Below, in pieces: positions 1 through 11,801 of a DNA stretch of 64,000 nucleotides (positions are counted from its first letter, which is position 1; each line of letters begins with the position of its first letter). The notes below the pieces were generated by a model. That model worked only from the letters and a program-made list of their open reading frames with translations. It was not told where the DNA came from and made no database searches. Source of the DNA: Cricetomys ansorgei (Eukaryota > Chordata > Mammalia > Rodentia > Nesomyidae); contig JAMJFZ010001131.1 of assembly GCA_026225945.1 (NCBI GenBank), forward strand, positions 26,868,501-26,932,500, read 5' to 3'. A program made the position numbers and the translations under genes.

Positions 1-389
1 ATAGTAACTTCCACTAACGCATACAGGAAACCATCACAAGAACACCGTGGGGATGCTGGGCTTAGCCAGTAGGCGAACTTCTCTGTGAGCCTCGGTTACT
101 GAGGCTTCACACGCTTCCGGCTTCACAGTTTGCGGTTTGTGCACCACACGCAGGCTTTCACCGCACCGTCTTGCTGCAGGCAGGGCCCTTCTGGCATGCT
201 GAGGATCTTCAGGTAGAGACTGTCCCCTTAAATACTCCTCCAGCTGCCTTTCAGACAGCTGCCCATGAAAATAAATCAGCGCTCATTCCTTCTCAAGCCA
301 TATGTTCACATCTGTGAAAGTTTTGTGGTTTTTTTTTTTTAATTTTGGTTATTGTTTTAATCTGTTCAAAGAATTTCCAGTTACTTGAA
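1..389. other. No recognised feature
   Basis: No gene, known repeat or RNA gene recognised. A short T-run lies near 331-341. The stretch ends at the outer border of the inverted repeat. Confidence 0.5.
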
Positions 390-1096
390 TCATATGTGAA
401 CCTGGGTTTCCATTTCCCTAAGCCTGGAGACACACTACTAGCTGGCAGCCCACAAAGTCAATAGGTAGAGGGACGTCACCTGTCTCAGGACCAGCTATCT
501 AAATGGTAGACATGAAATCATAAAAGGAAATTAGCTGTCTCTTTCTAGGTATTATGTTCAGTTTAAGAACTAGACTTAACAATGAATATTTACAAAAGAA
601 TTATTAGTGTCACTCTCTAGAGTTTGCCTCTGGCTGCCATCCTTTTAATGAAGGTAGGCTAGCACCCAGAACTCAAAGAGTTCAGAAATTGTTTGGCACT
701 GTACCTTGGTCATGGCCCCTTAACATTCAACAGCAGAGTTGCTCCTACTACTGTGCACAGCAGCAGCTGGTCAGCTCAGAGACCTGTGCTGTCACAAAGC
801 AAACCTACACTCAGGGTGGATCTTCCCACTTCAACTGACCCAATTAAGAAGACCCCTCACAAGCCAACTGTGGTGGTTTGAATTGGAATGGCCCCCAAAA
901 GGCTCATACATTTGAATGCTTGATCATTAGGCACTGGTGTTACTTGGCAGGGATTAGGAGGTGTAGCCTTGTTGGGGTAGGTGTGACCTTGCTGGAGAAA
1001 AAGTGTCACACTGCAGGGGGGCCTTGGGGTTTCAAATTCCCAAGCCAGGACCAGTGTCTCTCCCCTCTTGCTACCTGTGGATCCAGATGTAGAATT
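390..1096 (+). repeat. Left arm of 0.7-kb inverted repeat
   Basis: This segment is the reverse complement of 2962-3667. By eye I find one substitution and two small indels: a missing C near 556, two extra A near 1000 and C versus T near 1061. That is above 99 percent identity. The two short open frames inside it (693-881 and 878-1120) have copies on the minus strand at 3175-3363 and 2897-3178 because of this duplication; neither looks like a real gene. The inner border lies within an LTR that is truncated here but complete in the right arm, so this arm is probably the derived copy. Confidence 0.9.
869..1096 (+). mobile_element. MaLR-type (MT-like) solo LTR, 3' truncated
   Basis: It begins TGTGGTGGTTTGAA and carries the MaLR-like 'aggaggtgtagccttgttgg' stretch at 956-975. 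It stops abruptly at the inner border of the inverted repeat after the TGGATCCAGATG motif; the right-arm copy continues for another 160 bases. The family name is from memory of consensus sequences, not from a search. Confidence 0.6.
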
Positions 1097-2020
1097 ATTC
1101 CAATATCTATATATCTATAAATATTTGCTATCTTTATATCCCACCCAAAGTATGTTAATACTAGTTTTATTTACAATCAGTAGAAAATGAGACATTATGA
1201 AGTAGGTGATTAATGCTGATAATTCAGAAACTTCCTTTAAGCATACTGATTAGAAATTATTGCCTATTCTCTAGGGAAGATGAGGTAAATTCTATTGTCT
1301 GAATTCTCTGCATGTCAGTGCTTTCTTAGTTATGTATTTGTGTTTACAGTAGAGAACACTATACAAAATTCTTATTGAAAACCTCAAAAGAAGTGGCTAT
1401 CGTGACTTGTTTAGCACAGATGGCCATCCCCTGACTCAGAGCTTATTCAAGAAACAGAGAGTTTGTTTTATTATTTTATCTGAGAGTCTGAAGTGAGGAC
1501 AAGTGTAAAGAATAGTTATGTTCTTAGCAAGCTTAGCACTATTGAAAATTTACAGAGATGATAGGCACCACAATGAACAGAGCAGAAGACGCAGATTTGA
1601 AAACGACTTAAAGTAATTCATTCAGAATATAGAGAATAAATAAAATGTAAAAACAAAATGGCACATATAAATGATCTAGAAGTTTCATTAAAGAAGAAAA
1701 ACCCTCTGTTGTCATTCTAAAAAATAATCCTTGGTTGAATGCTATCTGCTGAAATCTGGATCTGTTTTTAAGAAAACACTTTATAAGATAGAAAGAGAAG
1801 GGAAATTCTTTTGCTTGATCAGGAATACCTTTCAGAAATATTTATAGCTAAAGATATTCTCATCTATGTTAGGAGAAAATAAAATTGTCTTTAATTACCA
1901 CTTATGTTTTATTCATAATGAATGCACTGATGTTATAAAGTAATGAAAACATTTGATCGAGTAGGGAACAACTATAAGCCCTCCACAGTGGTATGAAAAG
2001 AAATATATAAAACCTAATGC
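1097..2020. other. AT-rich spacer, nothing recognised
   Basis: First half of the loop between the inverted-repeat arms. It is AT-rich, without a convincing reading frame or a repeat I can name. Confidence 0.4.
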
Positions 2021-2240
2021 GGGGGCTGGAAAATTGGCTCAGCAGTTGAGAACATCTACTCTAGGAGAGAATCAGTTCAGTTCCCAGCACCCACTTCAGT
2101 GGCTCACAACTGCCTGTAACTCCAGATCCATGAGGTTCTTTACCCTCTTCTGGTCTCTGGAGTGCCTTACTCGTGTTCACATAGCACCCACCCCCAGATA
2201 CACATATGTTCATAACTTTAAAAAATAATATAAAAAATCA
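2021..2240 (+). mobile_element. B2/B3 SINE
   Basis: Starts with the tRNA-derived head 'ggggctggaaaattggctcag', followed by the B-box-like 'cagttcagttcccagcaccca' and 'ggctcacaactgcctgtaact', and ends in an A-rich tail. It is diverged from the B2 consensus. Confidence 0.85.
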
Positions 2241-2717
2241 TTCATCTCTATTCCAATGCTTAATTCCATAAATTAGATCAACAGGAGAAGCCAATGGCAG
2301 ACAGATTTCTGCCACATTGAGAAGGCAGCAAGTAAGTGGATGAGTAACGTCTGAAGGAACAGTGAAAGGAAACCAGTCTGTGTGCACCATCACCATGCAG
2401 TCCCAGAGCCAGCCTCAGAGACAAGGCCCAGACACCACAGTGTACGACACAGGAGAGGCAGAGCTAAAGGAGGCAATAGTTGATTGTCTATATGCAGAGC
2501 TTTATAAGCCCCATGCTTCTCCAATCCAACACTAGCAGCCACTATATATGTCTCCAGGGGAACCCTGAGTCCCAGAATCAAAGCTGCCCACATTCTACCA
2601 GTAGAGGCTCTCAAAATACCCATTTCCTCCTGGCCATCTGACAGCAAAACTCAGAAGTTTCTAAGGCTTTTCTATGTTTGTTCCTAACTATTACAGCACT
2701 TTTGGGGCGAGTCTCTG
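2241..2717. other. No recognised feature
   Basis: A minus-strand open frame of 85 codons at 2390-2647 has no recognisable domain and no codon or context support. Nothing else is seen. Confidence 0.4.
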
Positions 2718-2802
2718 ATGGTTGGTTTTAATTGTCAACTTGACACAATCTAGAATCAGTCAGGAAGAGAGATTCAATGAGGCAATGTCTAGATTAGATT
2801 GG
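2718..2802 (+). mobile_element. ERVL-type LTR, 5' fragment
   Basis: Carries 'gttggttttaattgtcaacttgacac', the 5' end typical of the LTR family seen complete at 11419, 25425, 31699, 35578 and 50994. Only about 85 bases remain; the rest is replaced by the LTR starting at 2803. Confidence 0.55.
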
Positions 2803-3187
2803 TGTTCTGGTCGCTGTTCTATTGCTGTGAAGAGACGCCATGGCCACACAATTCTTATAAACTAAAGCATTTAATTGGGGCCTTGCTTACAGAGGTTCAG
2901 TCCATTATCTTCATGGCCGGGAGTATGGTGGCACACAGGCAGTCATGGAGAAGTTGCTGAGAGTTCTTCATCTGGATCCACAGGTAGCAAGAGGAGAGAG
3001 ACACTGGTCCTGGCTTGGGAATTTGAAACCCCAAGGCCCCCCTGCAGTGTGACACTTTCTCCAGCAAGGTCACACCTACCCCAACAAGGCTACACCTCCT
3101 AATCCCTGCCAAGTAACACCAGTGCCTAATGATCAAGCATTCAAATGTATGAGCCTTTTGGGGGCCATTCCAATTCAAACCACCACA
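2803..3187 (-). mobile_element. MaLR-type (MT-like) solo LTR, complete
   Basis: On the minus strand it begins TGTGGTGGTTTGAA (3187) and ends near 2803 with '..agcaatagaacagcgaccagaaca', giving the TG...CA ends of an LTR. 'CCCAATTAAA' near 2870-2880 is the usual polyadenylation region of these LTRs. Its 5' two thirds form the inner part of the right inverted-repeat arm. Confidence 0.65.
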
Positions 3188-3667
3188 GTTGGCTTGTGAG
3201 GGGTCTTCTTAATTGGGTCAGTTGAAGTGGGAAGATCCACCCTGAGTGTAGGTTTGCTTTGTGACAGCACAGGTCTCTGAGCTGACCAGCTGCTGCTGTG
3301 CACAGTAGTAGGAGCAACTCTGCTGTTGAATGTTAAGGGGCCATGACCAAGGTACAGTGCCAAACAATTTCTGAACTCTTTGAGTTCTGGGTGCTAGCCT
3401 ACCTTCATTAAAAGGATGGCAGCCAGAGGCAAACTCTAGAGAGTGACACTAATAATTCTTTTGTAAATATTCATTGTTAAGTCTAGTTCTTAAACTGAAC
3501 GATAATACCTAGAAAGAGACAGCTAATTTCCTTTTATGATTTCATGTCTACCATTTAGATAGCTGGTCCTGAGACAGGTGACGTCCCTCTACCTATTGAC
3601 TTTGTGGGCTGCCAGCTAGTAGTGTGTCTCCAGGCTTAGGGAAATGGAAACCCAGGTTCACATATGA
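2962..3667 (-). repeat. Right arm of 0.7-kb inverted repeat
   Basis: Reverse complement of 390-1096. Because the embedded LTR (2803-3187) is intact here and cut off in the left arm, this looks like the source copy. The arms and their 1865-base spacer could form a large hairpin or be an inverted duplication captured in a recent repair event. Confidence 0.9.
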
Positions 3668-4636
3668 ATTTATGTGCTCCTCTGCTGCTTCCACCCCTTC
3701 GCATCCACCCTTCATCCCCACCCTTTCTTCTCCGCCCCTTCTCATCCACCCCTGTTCATCATCCCCGTCTTATCCACCCCTTCTCATACACTCCTGTTTT
3801 CTCTCATCCTTGTTCTTTACTTCAGATAAGCAAGGGTTCTAAGAATAAATGAAGATCCAGAGACAGAAGGAAGCTCTCAGAGGATCGAGTGTACCTTCTC
3901 TTCAGCAGAATGGACAGAGTTCAAGAGATGTCCAGAGAGCTAGAATAGAGGCTGTCAACTGTGACCCGTGTAGTACCTGCATTCATTTACCTGGAGCACT
4001 TTTATAAAATGAATGTTTCTAAAAGCTAGACTAGACTACAACATCAAAATCGCTGGCAGGTCATCCTCAAAAACCCAGACATTTAACCAGCTTCCCAATT
4101 GAATCTTGTCTTCTGGTGTGATTGCCATCTCAGGAACAGCAGCAGCACATGAAGGCTTGTGAGACTGCCTAGCTTCAGGCACACACCAGCGTTAGTATCT
4201 GCATTTTGTCAAGACTCTCAGGTGAGAGATGTTTACAGAAACAGAGGAGGAGCACTGCTTTTCAGATTCCTTGCAGCAGTGGAGGCTTTGAGTTCCAAGG
4301 CTCTGAATGCCTCAATACAAACCACAGCAGTCTCTGAGAAGCTCCCTGCTGAGCTCAGACCACCAACTAGCTGTTTCCTTGAAAAGTATTTGGAATCATG
4401 TACCCAGTAATGATTAGGCTTTGGGTTGTTTGCTTTGAATCTTGCGTAACTTGACATTCTTTGGGATAATTTTGGGGATGAGAAGGAGAAAACCTGCTAG
4501 AAATTATGCACCTCCCATAATCAAAAATCTTAAAGCCTGGAACTTTAGTCCTATCTCTTAGTACAAAATGTAAGGGAACACCAGAATCATCAGGAATAAA
4601 TATTTTATATCATATCTTGTTTAAAAATAAAAACTA
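3668..4636. other. Pyrimidine-rich stretch, otherwise nothing recognised
   Basis: Bases 3690-3815 are a degenerate C/T-rich repeat built on 'catccacccctt'-like words. Open frames here (3624-3852) are by-products of that composition. The rest, to 4636, shows no recognised gene or repeat. Confidence 0.4.
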
Positions 4637-4810
4637 GGGCTGATGAGAGGCCTCGACAGAGACACTTTTTAAGGGTGACAACCTGAGTTTGATCCCCAAG
4701 TCCTATGAGATTGCAAGAGAGAAACCAATTCTAAGAGATGTCATCTGATTTCTACACATATGTCCTGGCCTATGCACACCTGCACTTAAGACAGACATGT
4801 ATGTCTTAAG
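4637..4810 (+). mobile_element. B4-like SINE, diverged
   Basis: Starts 'gggctgatgagaggcctcgacag', has a B-box-like 'tgagtttgatccccaagtcc', and runs into the CA/GA microsatellite, a usual tail for these SINEs. Confidence 0.6.
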
Positions 4811-4815
4811 ACACA

Positions 4816-4872
<57 letters not shown>
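4811..4872 (+). repeat. (CA)n followed by (GA)n
   Basis: About 11 CA units followed by about 19 GA units, forming the tail of the SINE at 4637. Confidence 0.95.
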
Positions 4873-4875
<3 letters not shown>

Positions 4876-4879
4876 AGAG

Positions 4880-5360
4880 AATAGTTTTTCAAAAATAGCT
4901 TCAAAAATTCATTATGAACAAAAGATAAACATTTTAAAGAAAGGGGAGAGCAGTTTACTGATTCTTCCTTTTGCTCCAGACTTTAAAGTGATGGGGGATG
5001 GCCCTGTTACCAACTTCACTAAAGATTTTGACATTTTATTCATAATAACTTTGTTTTTACTCTTAGGTATAGCATTAAAATATGTGTCTTAATTATTGGA
5101 TGAATAGCATATGTCCCTTTAAGATTTTACACCCCAGGTGAGTGCCTCATTCCTCTGGGCTTAGTCTAGCCCTGCTCTCTTTCCTCACAGTGTATGACAC
5201 CAAGATTCTCAGAGTCATAATTACATGCTTAGCTGTAACTTGATCCAGGTTCATAGATTAAATTTCCAGTTTACTTACTCAAATTCACTTCTTTTTTTTT
5301 TTTTTTGTCTTTAAGACAAACAAAACACAGTGTCAATTAATTCAGACTCTGTTGAGTGAC
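4880..5360. other. No recognised feature
   Basis: AT-rich; a T-run lies at 5292-5306. No gene or named repeat seen. Confidence 0.4.
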
Positions 5361-5361
5361 T

Positions 5362-5560
5362 GTGTTAGCTCTGACTGTGGCTTTATCCCTTAGAGAAGGT
5401 GACCTTGGGCAGGCTGTTTGCCCTCTCTCGGTCACCGTTCACATATAATATAAGAAAAATAACAGTACTTCAGGGAGAATCAGTGTGGTGTCACATGTAG
5501 CGCATAGCCCGACATCTGCTGTGTAGCAAGGACTGTCACCTGTGCTCTTATAATGGATGC
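5362..5560 (+). mobile_element. MIR SINE, old
   Basis: The words 'gaccttgggcaggctgtttgccctctc' match the MIR core 'gaccttgggcaagttacttaacctctc', followed by a MIR-like 'ataataagaaaaataacagtact' region and 'gtgtggtgtcacatgtag'. Strongly diverged. Confidence 0.6.
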
Positions 5561-5802
5561 TGTTATTATTCTCCAGCCTGGTGGGATTTGCTTTGCAAAT
5601 CTAAGTCACTGATATACTTAAACCAGTGTTTGCCACATCAGCTTTCTCTTTCATTTTCATTTTAAACTCTGCTTGAGGCCACCAGTACCCAAACATTCCT
5701 TGATTCTCCCCAAAAGCACAGCTCTGCCAAAGGGTGAGGGAAGCACATACACAGCAAACATTAACTGCCATTACTTTGAAAGTTCTGCTCTTTTCTCTTT
5801 TT

Positions 5803-6097
5803 TATGTGTGCATGTGCATGTTCCTCTGTGCAGGTGGACAAAAGTGTACATATGTGTGGGTCATCCTCAGGAATGCTGTCCACCTCCTTCGAGAAGGATT
5901 CTCTCATTGGCATGGAACTCATCAATTAGCCTAGACTAGCCGACCGCGACCTTGGGAATCCTCCTGTCTCACCTTCCAGTGCTAGGATGATGAATTAGTG
6001 AGTGTGCTTTCTCTTTTATACAGATTTCAGGGATCAAACTCGGGTCTACATGTTTGTGAGGCCAGTGGGTCACCAACTGAGCTATCTCACCAATCCA

Positions 6098-6100
<3 letters not shown>
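5803..6100 (-). mobile_element. B4-type SINE, reverse
   Basis: In reverse it reads from the tRNA-like end ('tggattggtgagatagctcag', 6098-6077) through a B1-like part ('cagtgctaggatgatgaatta') to a CA/TG-rich end near 5803. This is the usual ID+B1 fusion of B4. Confidence 0.75.

Positions 6101-6102
<2 letters not shown>

Positions 6103-6157
<55 letters not shown>
6103..6157. repeat. (AT)n microsatellite
   Basis: About 27 uninterrupted AT units directly abutting the SINE at 5803-6100. Self-complementary and able to extrude as a cruciform. The Tyr/Ile-repeat open frames over it are artefacts. Confidence 0.95.
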
Positions 6158-6159
<2 letters not shown>

Positions 6160-7309
6160 CAAACACAAAGAAAAGGAAAAACTTCGGCATAGGATCTCTC
6201 TTGCCAGCCAGCTACCCAACCTCAATAGCTACCCTCCCTCAGTCCTTTATCTCCCGCCCATCAAACTCAGATTTTTCTAGAATTTTAAAAAACCAAATAT
6301 ACTTTGATATATGAAGCTTCTTGAACCTAAATTTCTGAAAAAAATCGTGTTTTTTTTTTTTCTCCTAATGAAGATGTAATCCTACAGGTAAGTAAGAACG
6401 GTAGCTATGATTTTACTGTTATAACATGGTGTTGACACAATTACACTCACGTATGCAGAACAGGAGGGTGTTTTCCTCAAGACACTGCAAGTAAGAAATC
6501 TTGAAAGGGAGCCAGAAACTGGAACCTATGTCAGAGGTGACCTGAATCAGGTGCCAAGGGCACTAGAAGTTGCTCCATAGATGCTTTGTGTCTGTAATAT
6601 TGGATCATCTTAACAGAAACAAACGCATCTCATTTTAAGGAATGTCTCATATGCCACCATAATCCATAATGTCTGTCACATGGCTAAGGCACATAGTTCA
6701 GACTTGGAGAATTCTATATATGAAGTAATTCAGAGCTTGATCAAATATTTCTACACATGAATACAAAAAGAGACACAGACAAACAATGTGACCCAGCAGG
6801 GGGACAGGAGTGGCCCTGACACTCTTGGCCTCTTCGGCCACACTCGCCTTAAAAAAGTGCCAACCCCATGCCTTACGGAACCAGTGAGCATTGTTTTGCT
6901 TTGTTTTGACCATGTCTACAGCTTTATTAAAATCCTTCTGCCAGTATTTCCACCTATCAGTGAGTCCTGGCCAGCGGTTCATGATTGACACATACAGAGC
7001 CTGACACGGGAAAATCTTTGCTCTGTTCCATCAGCTTTTGAGAGATGAGAGTGAAAATCCTGGTGGTAGAAAGTCTTTCACTAAAAGCAAAGCAGAAGCT
7101 GAATTTCAATATAACACTGACTATATTGTAACAGAACACACAGGCACAAGTAACCAAAATACTGAGTTGTAACCGTAACACAATTAGCACAACGTCTGTA
7201 TGAGGTGAACAGACACTGGTGCAAGGCATCAGGAAAGATCAATAAACGATGAGGCACCCCGTTTCTGTTGGGGGGGGAGTGTTAATATTGATAAGTTGCC
7301 ATTCTTATG
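6158..7309. other. No recognised repeat; one unexplained minus-strand open frame
   Basis: A minus-strand frame from about 7030 to 6790 reads through Trp-rich sequence (NRWPGLTDRWKYWQ, then DFNKAVDMVKTKQ and HWFRKAWGWHFFK). The composition is more protein-like than the surrounding frames, but I recognise no family and see no clear splice sites. It could be an old exon or processed-gene relic. The rest of the stretch shows nothing. Confidence 0.2.
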
Positions 7310-7495
7310 CTGGAAATGGTGGCTGTCTCCTATAAACACAACATGCAGCAAGATTCTGGTTCAGGGCCAGTCTCAGCTACATAGTAAGACTGTCTAAAGA
7401 AAACCAAGGGCTGGGATGTATGTAGCTCAGTGATAGATAACTTGTTTGCCTAAACTGTGCAAGAACCTGGGTGTGATCTTTGGCACTGAAGGGGG
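7310..7495 (+). mobile_element. B1 fragment plus ID-like SINE
   Basis: 7310-7400 resembles a degraded B1 ('gggccagtctcagctacatagtaagac'). 7408-7495 starts 'gggctgggatgtatgtagctcag' and contains 'aacctgggtgtgatctttggcac', matching the ID/tRNA-Ala-like head. Confidence 0.6.
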
Positions 7496-7839
7496 AGGGT
7501 GCAATTCTTTTCAACTACAGATGTTCATTGCTTTGCAATGGGATTACATCCAAATAAACACAACATAAATTAAAGCTATCATAAACTGAAATGCATTTAA
7601 TAATTTAATACACTTAAATTAGCTTAGCAATGCAGTATATGCATTGTGGAATGGGAGTTGTTTGCACTGATAATCACATGGCTGGCTGGGAGCTGTGGCT
7701 GCTGCTGTCTGGGTTCATGAACAAGCACTGTATCTCTTATCCTTAGCCTAGGAAAGAGCAAGAATCAAGGTATATTGTTTTACTGAATGTGTATCACATT
7801 TGTACCATTGTAAAGCTAAAACTAATCATAGCTCCGGGA

Positions 7840-7968
7840 CCATAAGACTTGCAGATTCAGAGCAGTGCTAGTCAAAAGTCCCACTAAGCTATTTTGTAGA
7901 CATTGACATGTTTATTCTGTACTCCATATGGGAAAACAAAAGTTCCAGGAAATTAATAATAATAATAG

Positions 7969-8008
<40 letters not shown>

Positions 8009-8330
8009 ACTGGACACTCCAAGACTTACTGTAAAACTGTTGTGACCAAGACAGCTGACAAAAGGACAGACAGCTAGATTAAAGGAGAAAATTGAGAACT
8101 CAGAAATAGACCTGCATAGTTATAGCCAGCTGATCTCAAATAGAATGAAAGGGTAACATAGAATATTCTTAACACAAAATACTGGACAACTGGATACTCA
8201 AAAAACTAACAACAACAATAACAAAGAACCCACACAGCGACCAAGAAGGTAATTCAAAATGGATACTAGACCCGAATGTAAAATGTAAAACAATAACACT
8301 CCCAGAAGGCAATTGAAGTGCTCATTTCAG
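7840..8330 (+). mobile_element. L1 ORF2 fragment
   Basis: Contains diverged L1 ORF2 3' sequence: 'agcagtgctagtcaaaagtccca', 'cctgcatagttatagccagctgatct' and 'actagacccgaatgtaaaatgtaaaac'. It has many disruptions. A GAT microsatellite interrupts it. Confidence 0.7.
7968..8008 (+). repeat. (GAT)n microsatellite
   Basis: About 13 GAT units within the L1 fragment. Confidence 0.95.
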
Positions 8331-9594
8331 GAACACGTACACTAACGTTGGAATGATAGAGACATTAGCGTGGCCCTTGGGCAAGGATGACACGGAGACA
8401 CGTGCAATGTTCTATGTTTTTCACACTCATTCACATGATCCTTACACACATCCACCACCACCCAAAGAGCAATCCATAAAAGAATGATACTCTGTACTTC
8501 ATTAAAAATTGAAGTTGTTCTGCAAACCTTGACAGATGCTGTTAAGAGAAGAAAAAGACAATCATAGGCTGTGAGAGAATCGGTGAAATGGCTTGTCCAA
8601 TAGCTAGCTTTCATGATGTCCTGCATCTTTGCCCGTGTGAGTCCTTCTGCCTGGAGTGCTCTAGGCAAATATACACCATTGTCCTCCGGCACGTGCTCAT
8701 TTCACACCTTCACTCAGTATCTCTTCTGAATACAACACTTATTAAATTTGTATTTTACTGTTCCTCGTTTCTTCTCCTCCTCCCCTGCCTTGTCCTTTTT
8801 GATTTGTAGCTCTTACTTTCCTCTAATGTGCTATTTTGCTTACTGAACACTAGGCACTGACTAAATATTTCTTGGATGAATACCAATGTCTCCAATAGCA
8901 AAATTCTTCGTGCTGTTTCTATAGAAACACCTATAGTAAGCCTGGGCCACCTTCTAAAATAATTCACTCTTTCATAGTTTTGACATATGTAGAAACATTT
9001 CTAATAAAGATGAGTCTAAATATGTGCTGCATAGGAACGGTATGGAAAGAGTGGCAGACATGGCTGCTCATTCTTTTAAATGATTTCTGAGGATCAATTT
9101 GGTAGAACTTGTAATAACATAAGTAATAATTTTATTTAAAGAACAATTGTTAAAATTTAGCACATTTTGTTTTCATTGTGGAAGAGGAATCCGACACACT
9201 TAGACTGGGATATCCAGAGTTATGTGTGTTCGTATTTTCCTTAGTAAGTGTAGAGCACAACATCTTTCAAAGTGAAAGACATAAATATGCTCAGTACCTT
9301 TTAAATGGTCATTGTTTTACAGTGCTATTTAACATGAAAGCAAGAAGCCTTCGTGCTGTTTCAGATTAAGTGCCTCAATCAGCCGAGTTCATACTGACAT
9401 CTGGAGGCCAAGTCTCAGCACTGCATAAAGAGCCTGTCAGATTTCAGAGCCTGTCAGAGAGAATAAAATAAAATAACCAAAACGCTTAAATATATCAAAA
9501 GAAGTACACTGAAAAGTTTTAAAATATGTTTTTATGACTTCTACATGACTCTCTCTTGCTGGAATTCCTACAATAGACAGAGCAAGTGTTGAAT
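8331..9594. other. No recognised feature
   Basis: Open frames on both strands at 8342-8967 (up to 116 codons) show no recognisable domain. No named repeat identified. Confidence 0.4.
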
Positions 9595-9812
9595 GTTCAG
9601 TACATGCCAGGCATCACATGAATGTTCACCTTGTACCCACTCACTGGATCTTCAGTCTAAGACAGAGGGACTATTACTAATCCCACTACAGCCAAGATAA
9701 AGGCTCAGAGCAATTAGCTCCATTTCCACATTGCTTAACAAGTCTTGGAGTATTGGAACATGAACCCACACCTGCATGACCCTAAGTCTCCAGGTCCAGG
9801 GTTTTCAGACAT
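9595..9812 (-). mobile_element. MIR SINE, old, reverse
   Basis: 'tacatgccaggcatcacatgaatg...ggatcttcagtctaagacagagggactattactaatcccactacag' follows the reverse MIR consensus (catgccaggcactg...aactcatttaatcctcac...ggtactattattatccccattttacag), continuing with 'aaaggctcagagcaattagc' and 'catgaacccacacctgcatga'. Confidence 0.7.
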
Positions 9813-10377
9813 GGCTCTACTTCTCACTGTTATAGCAGTTCTCAGAAAGGATTGTAAGTTGGGGTCAATGGAGGTCATTGAGATGTTTGAGTGCTCCTAC
9901 TAATCCCCACTGGAAACAAAGATCCATATATCTTCCTCTATAAACACTTAAAATATATTTTTAAAAAATTAATGGTAATTGGAAGAAGACTTGGTGGTAG
10001 AGGCAGGGATGTCATGGAAACACCATCTCTCATTAAGTCTGTGATCTGTTTTTTAAATGTCTTAATGGGCCAAATGTGTCAGACCTACTCTTAGCAGAGA
10101 GCTGAAGAACTATTTATCCACAGCCTACATTTGTGAAGGATCTCCACTGTGGAGGTTCAGATAGAACATACTGATAATATCAATGGACAAAGACCAGCTC
10201 ATACAGTTTCCAGCTTTTTAACTGACATCTCAGACCCATTGTGTTTTATGACTGAATGACTTTTGTGAATATTGAAACTATCTATCTTTCCAATAACCAT
10301 ATAGTTACTTGATTCAATAAAACGGTATTAATTTGATAAATATACATGTTATATTTCAAGCACCAAAGCTATATTTT
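9813..10377. other. No recognised feature
   Basis: Nothing recognised on either strand. Confidence 0.4.
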
Positions 10378-10736
10378 CACATGAAAATATACTTTTAATG
10401 AGTATGTATGGCAAAAGTATGTATGCACATGAACACACAGGTGCGTGCATATGCAGAAGCCACAGATCAATGGTAGACGTCTTCCTCTGTCACTCTCCAC
10501 TTTATTTTTGAGACAAGATCTCATTGAATTTGAGGCTAGCTGTTTTGGCAACATTAGTGACCAGTATTGGTCTGAATCCTCTCTGAATCCTTCTCTCTGC
10601 TCACCTCATCACTGGGGTTGCAGGTTGAACCACTACACTGTACTGATTCATGGATACTGGGGATCCAAAGAGCTCCTCACACTTACACAGCAAGCGTTCT
10701 ACCCACTGAGCCATCTCACCAGCCTGCATTAAAATA
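10378..10736 (-). mobile_element. B4-type SINE, reverse, near full length
   Basis: Reverse strand starts with the tRNA-like head ('ggctggtgagatggctcagtgg', 10725-10704) and passes through 'tggatccccagtatccatgaa' and a B1-derived half near 10500-10610 ('gacaagatctcattgaatttgaggctagc' on the plus strand). Confidence 0.85.
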
Positions 10737-11418
10737 TTTTTGATAAACCAAGAGTCTCCAAAGATGGAAGTCCTCAGAGCTCCATTGCCCTTTGAAAGCC
10801 TAAGATGGATGGGTCCGTAATGCCACAACTGCCCTTGGAATATTTGCTCAGGACAGTATTAGTTTTTGCTTTAAATATCTTTTCTCAGCTCTAGTTCGGT
10901 CTTCTAAGGAAGCCATTTCTCTAAAAGATCAACATGGCTTCTTTAAATCAAACCACCTCCAAAGGTAAAGGCTTGGCCATGGAAAATGTCCAAGAAGAAG
11001 ACAGCTGGCTTTTGAACAGTGCCTGATTAAATAATGAACCTCACCCAGAGCATGTTGACCCTGGTGGTTCCCATATGGGGCTAAAGAGACAGGAACATTT
11101 AATCATTGTTTCTCAATGATTAAATGCCCTCAATAAGTGTCTACTGTGATTGAATACTCCCAGTAATAAGGGCATGATTTTTACAGCAAGAGTGGGAAAA
11201 ATTGGCTTTTGTTAAATTCAGGTCATCACAATTAAGGTTTCAAATGAGGAAAACTGTAGATTTTTCAATCAAAATTTAATTTAGACCAGCAAATATTAGC
11301 AGGCACAATGTTCTCTCTTCTCTTGTTTCTAGACCCATGTTCAGAAAACACAGAAATATTACAGGTGTTTCTTATATTTAATTTCTCCTTGTTTCCTTCT
11401 GTTATAAACTCATCAACT
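10737..11418. other. No recognised feature
   Basis: No gene or named repeat seen. Confidence 0.4.
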
Positions 11419-11801
11419 GTGCTGGCTATTTTTTGTCAACTTGACACAAGATTGAGTTACCTTGGAAGAGGGAACCTCAACTGAAGAGTTGTCTCCATCA
11501 GATTGACCTGTGGACAAGTCTGTGGAAGAACCAGCTCACTGTGGGCAGTACTACACATGGGAAGATGGCCCTGGATTGTATACAAAAGCAACTTGAACAA
11601 GCCATGGGGAGCAAGCCAGTAAGCAGCAGCTTTACACTGTGATCTTTGCTTTAGTTCCTGGCTCTCAGTTCTGGAGTTGAGCTCCTGCCTTAACTTTCCT
11701 GGAAATTAAGGCTGAAACTTGTAACCTGAAATGAATATTTGTTCTCTAACTTGGTTTTAGTCATGGTGTTTATCCCAGTAATAAAGAAGCAAACTATGAC
11801 A
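11419..11801 (+). mobile_element. ERVL-type solo LTR
   Basis: Begins TGTGCTGGCTATTTTTTGTC, contains 'cttgaacaagccatggggagcaagccagtaagcagc' and ends '..aaagaagcaaactatgaca', giving TG...CA ends. No internal retroviral sequence follows, so it is a solo LTR. The same family recurs at 25425, 31699, 35578 and 50994. Confidence 0.75.

Noticed and set aside
693..3363. Identical small proteins predicted twice on opposite strands, as a conserved gene pair
   Set aside because: Result of the inverted repeat; the sequence includes an LTR and shows no gene features.
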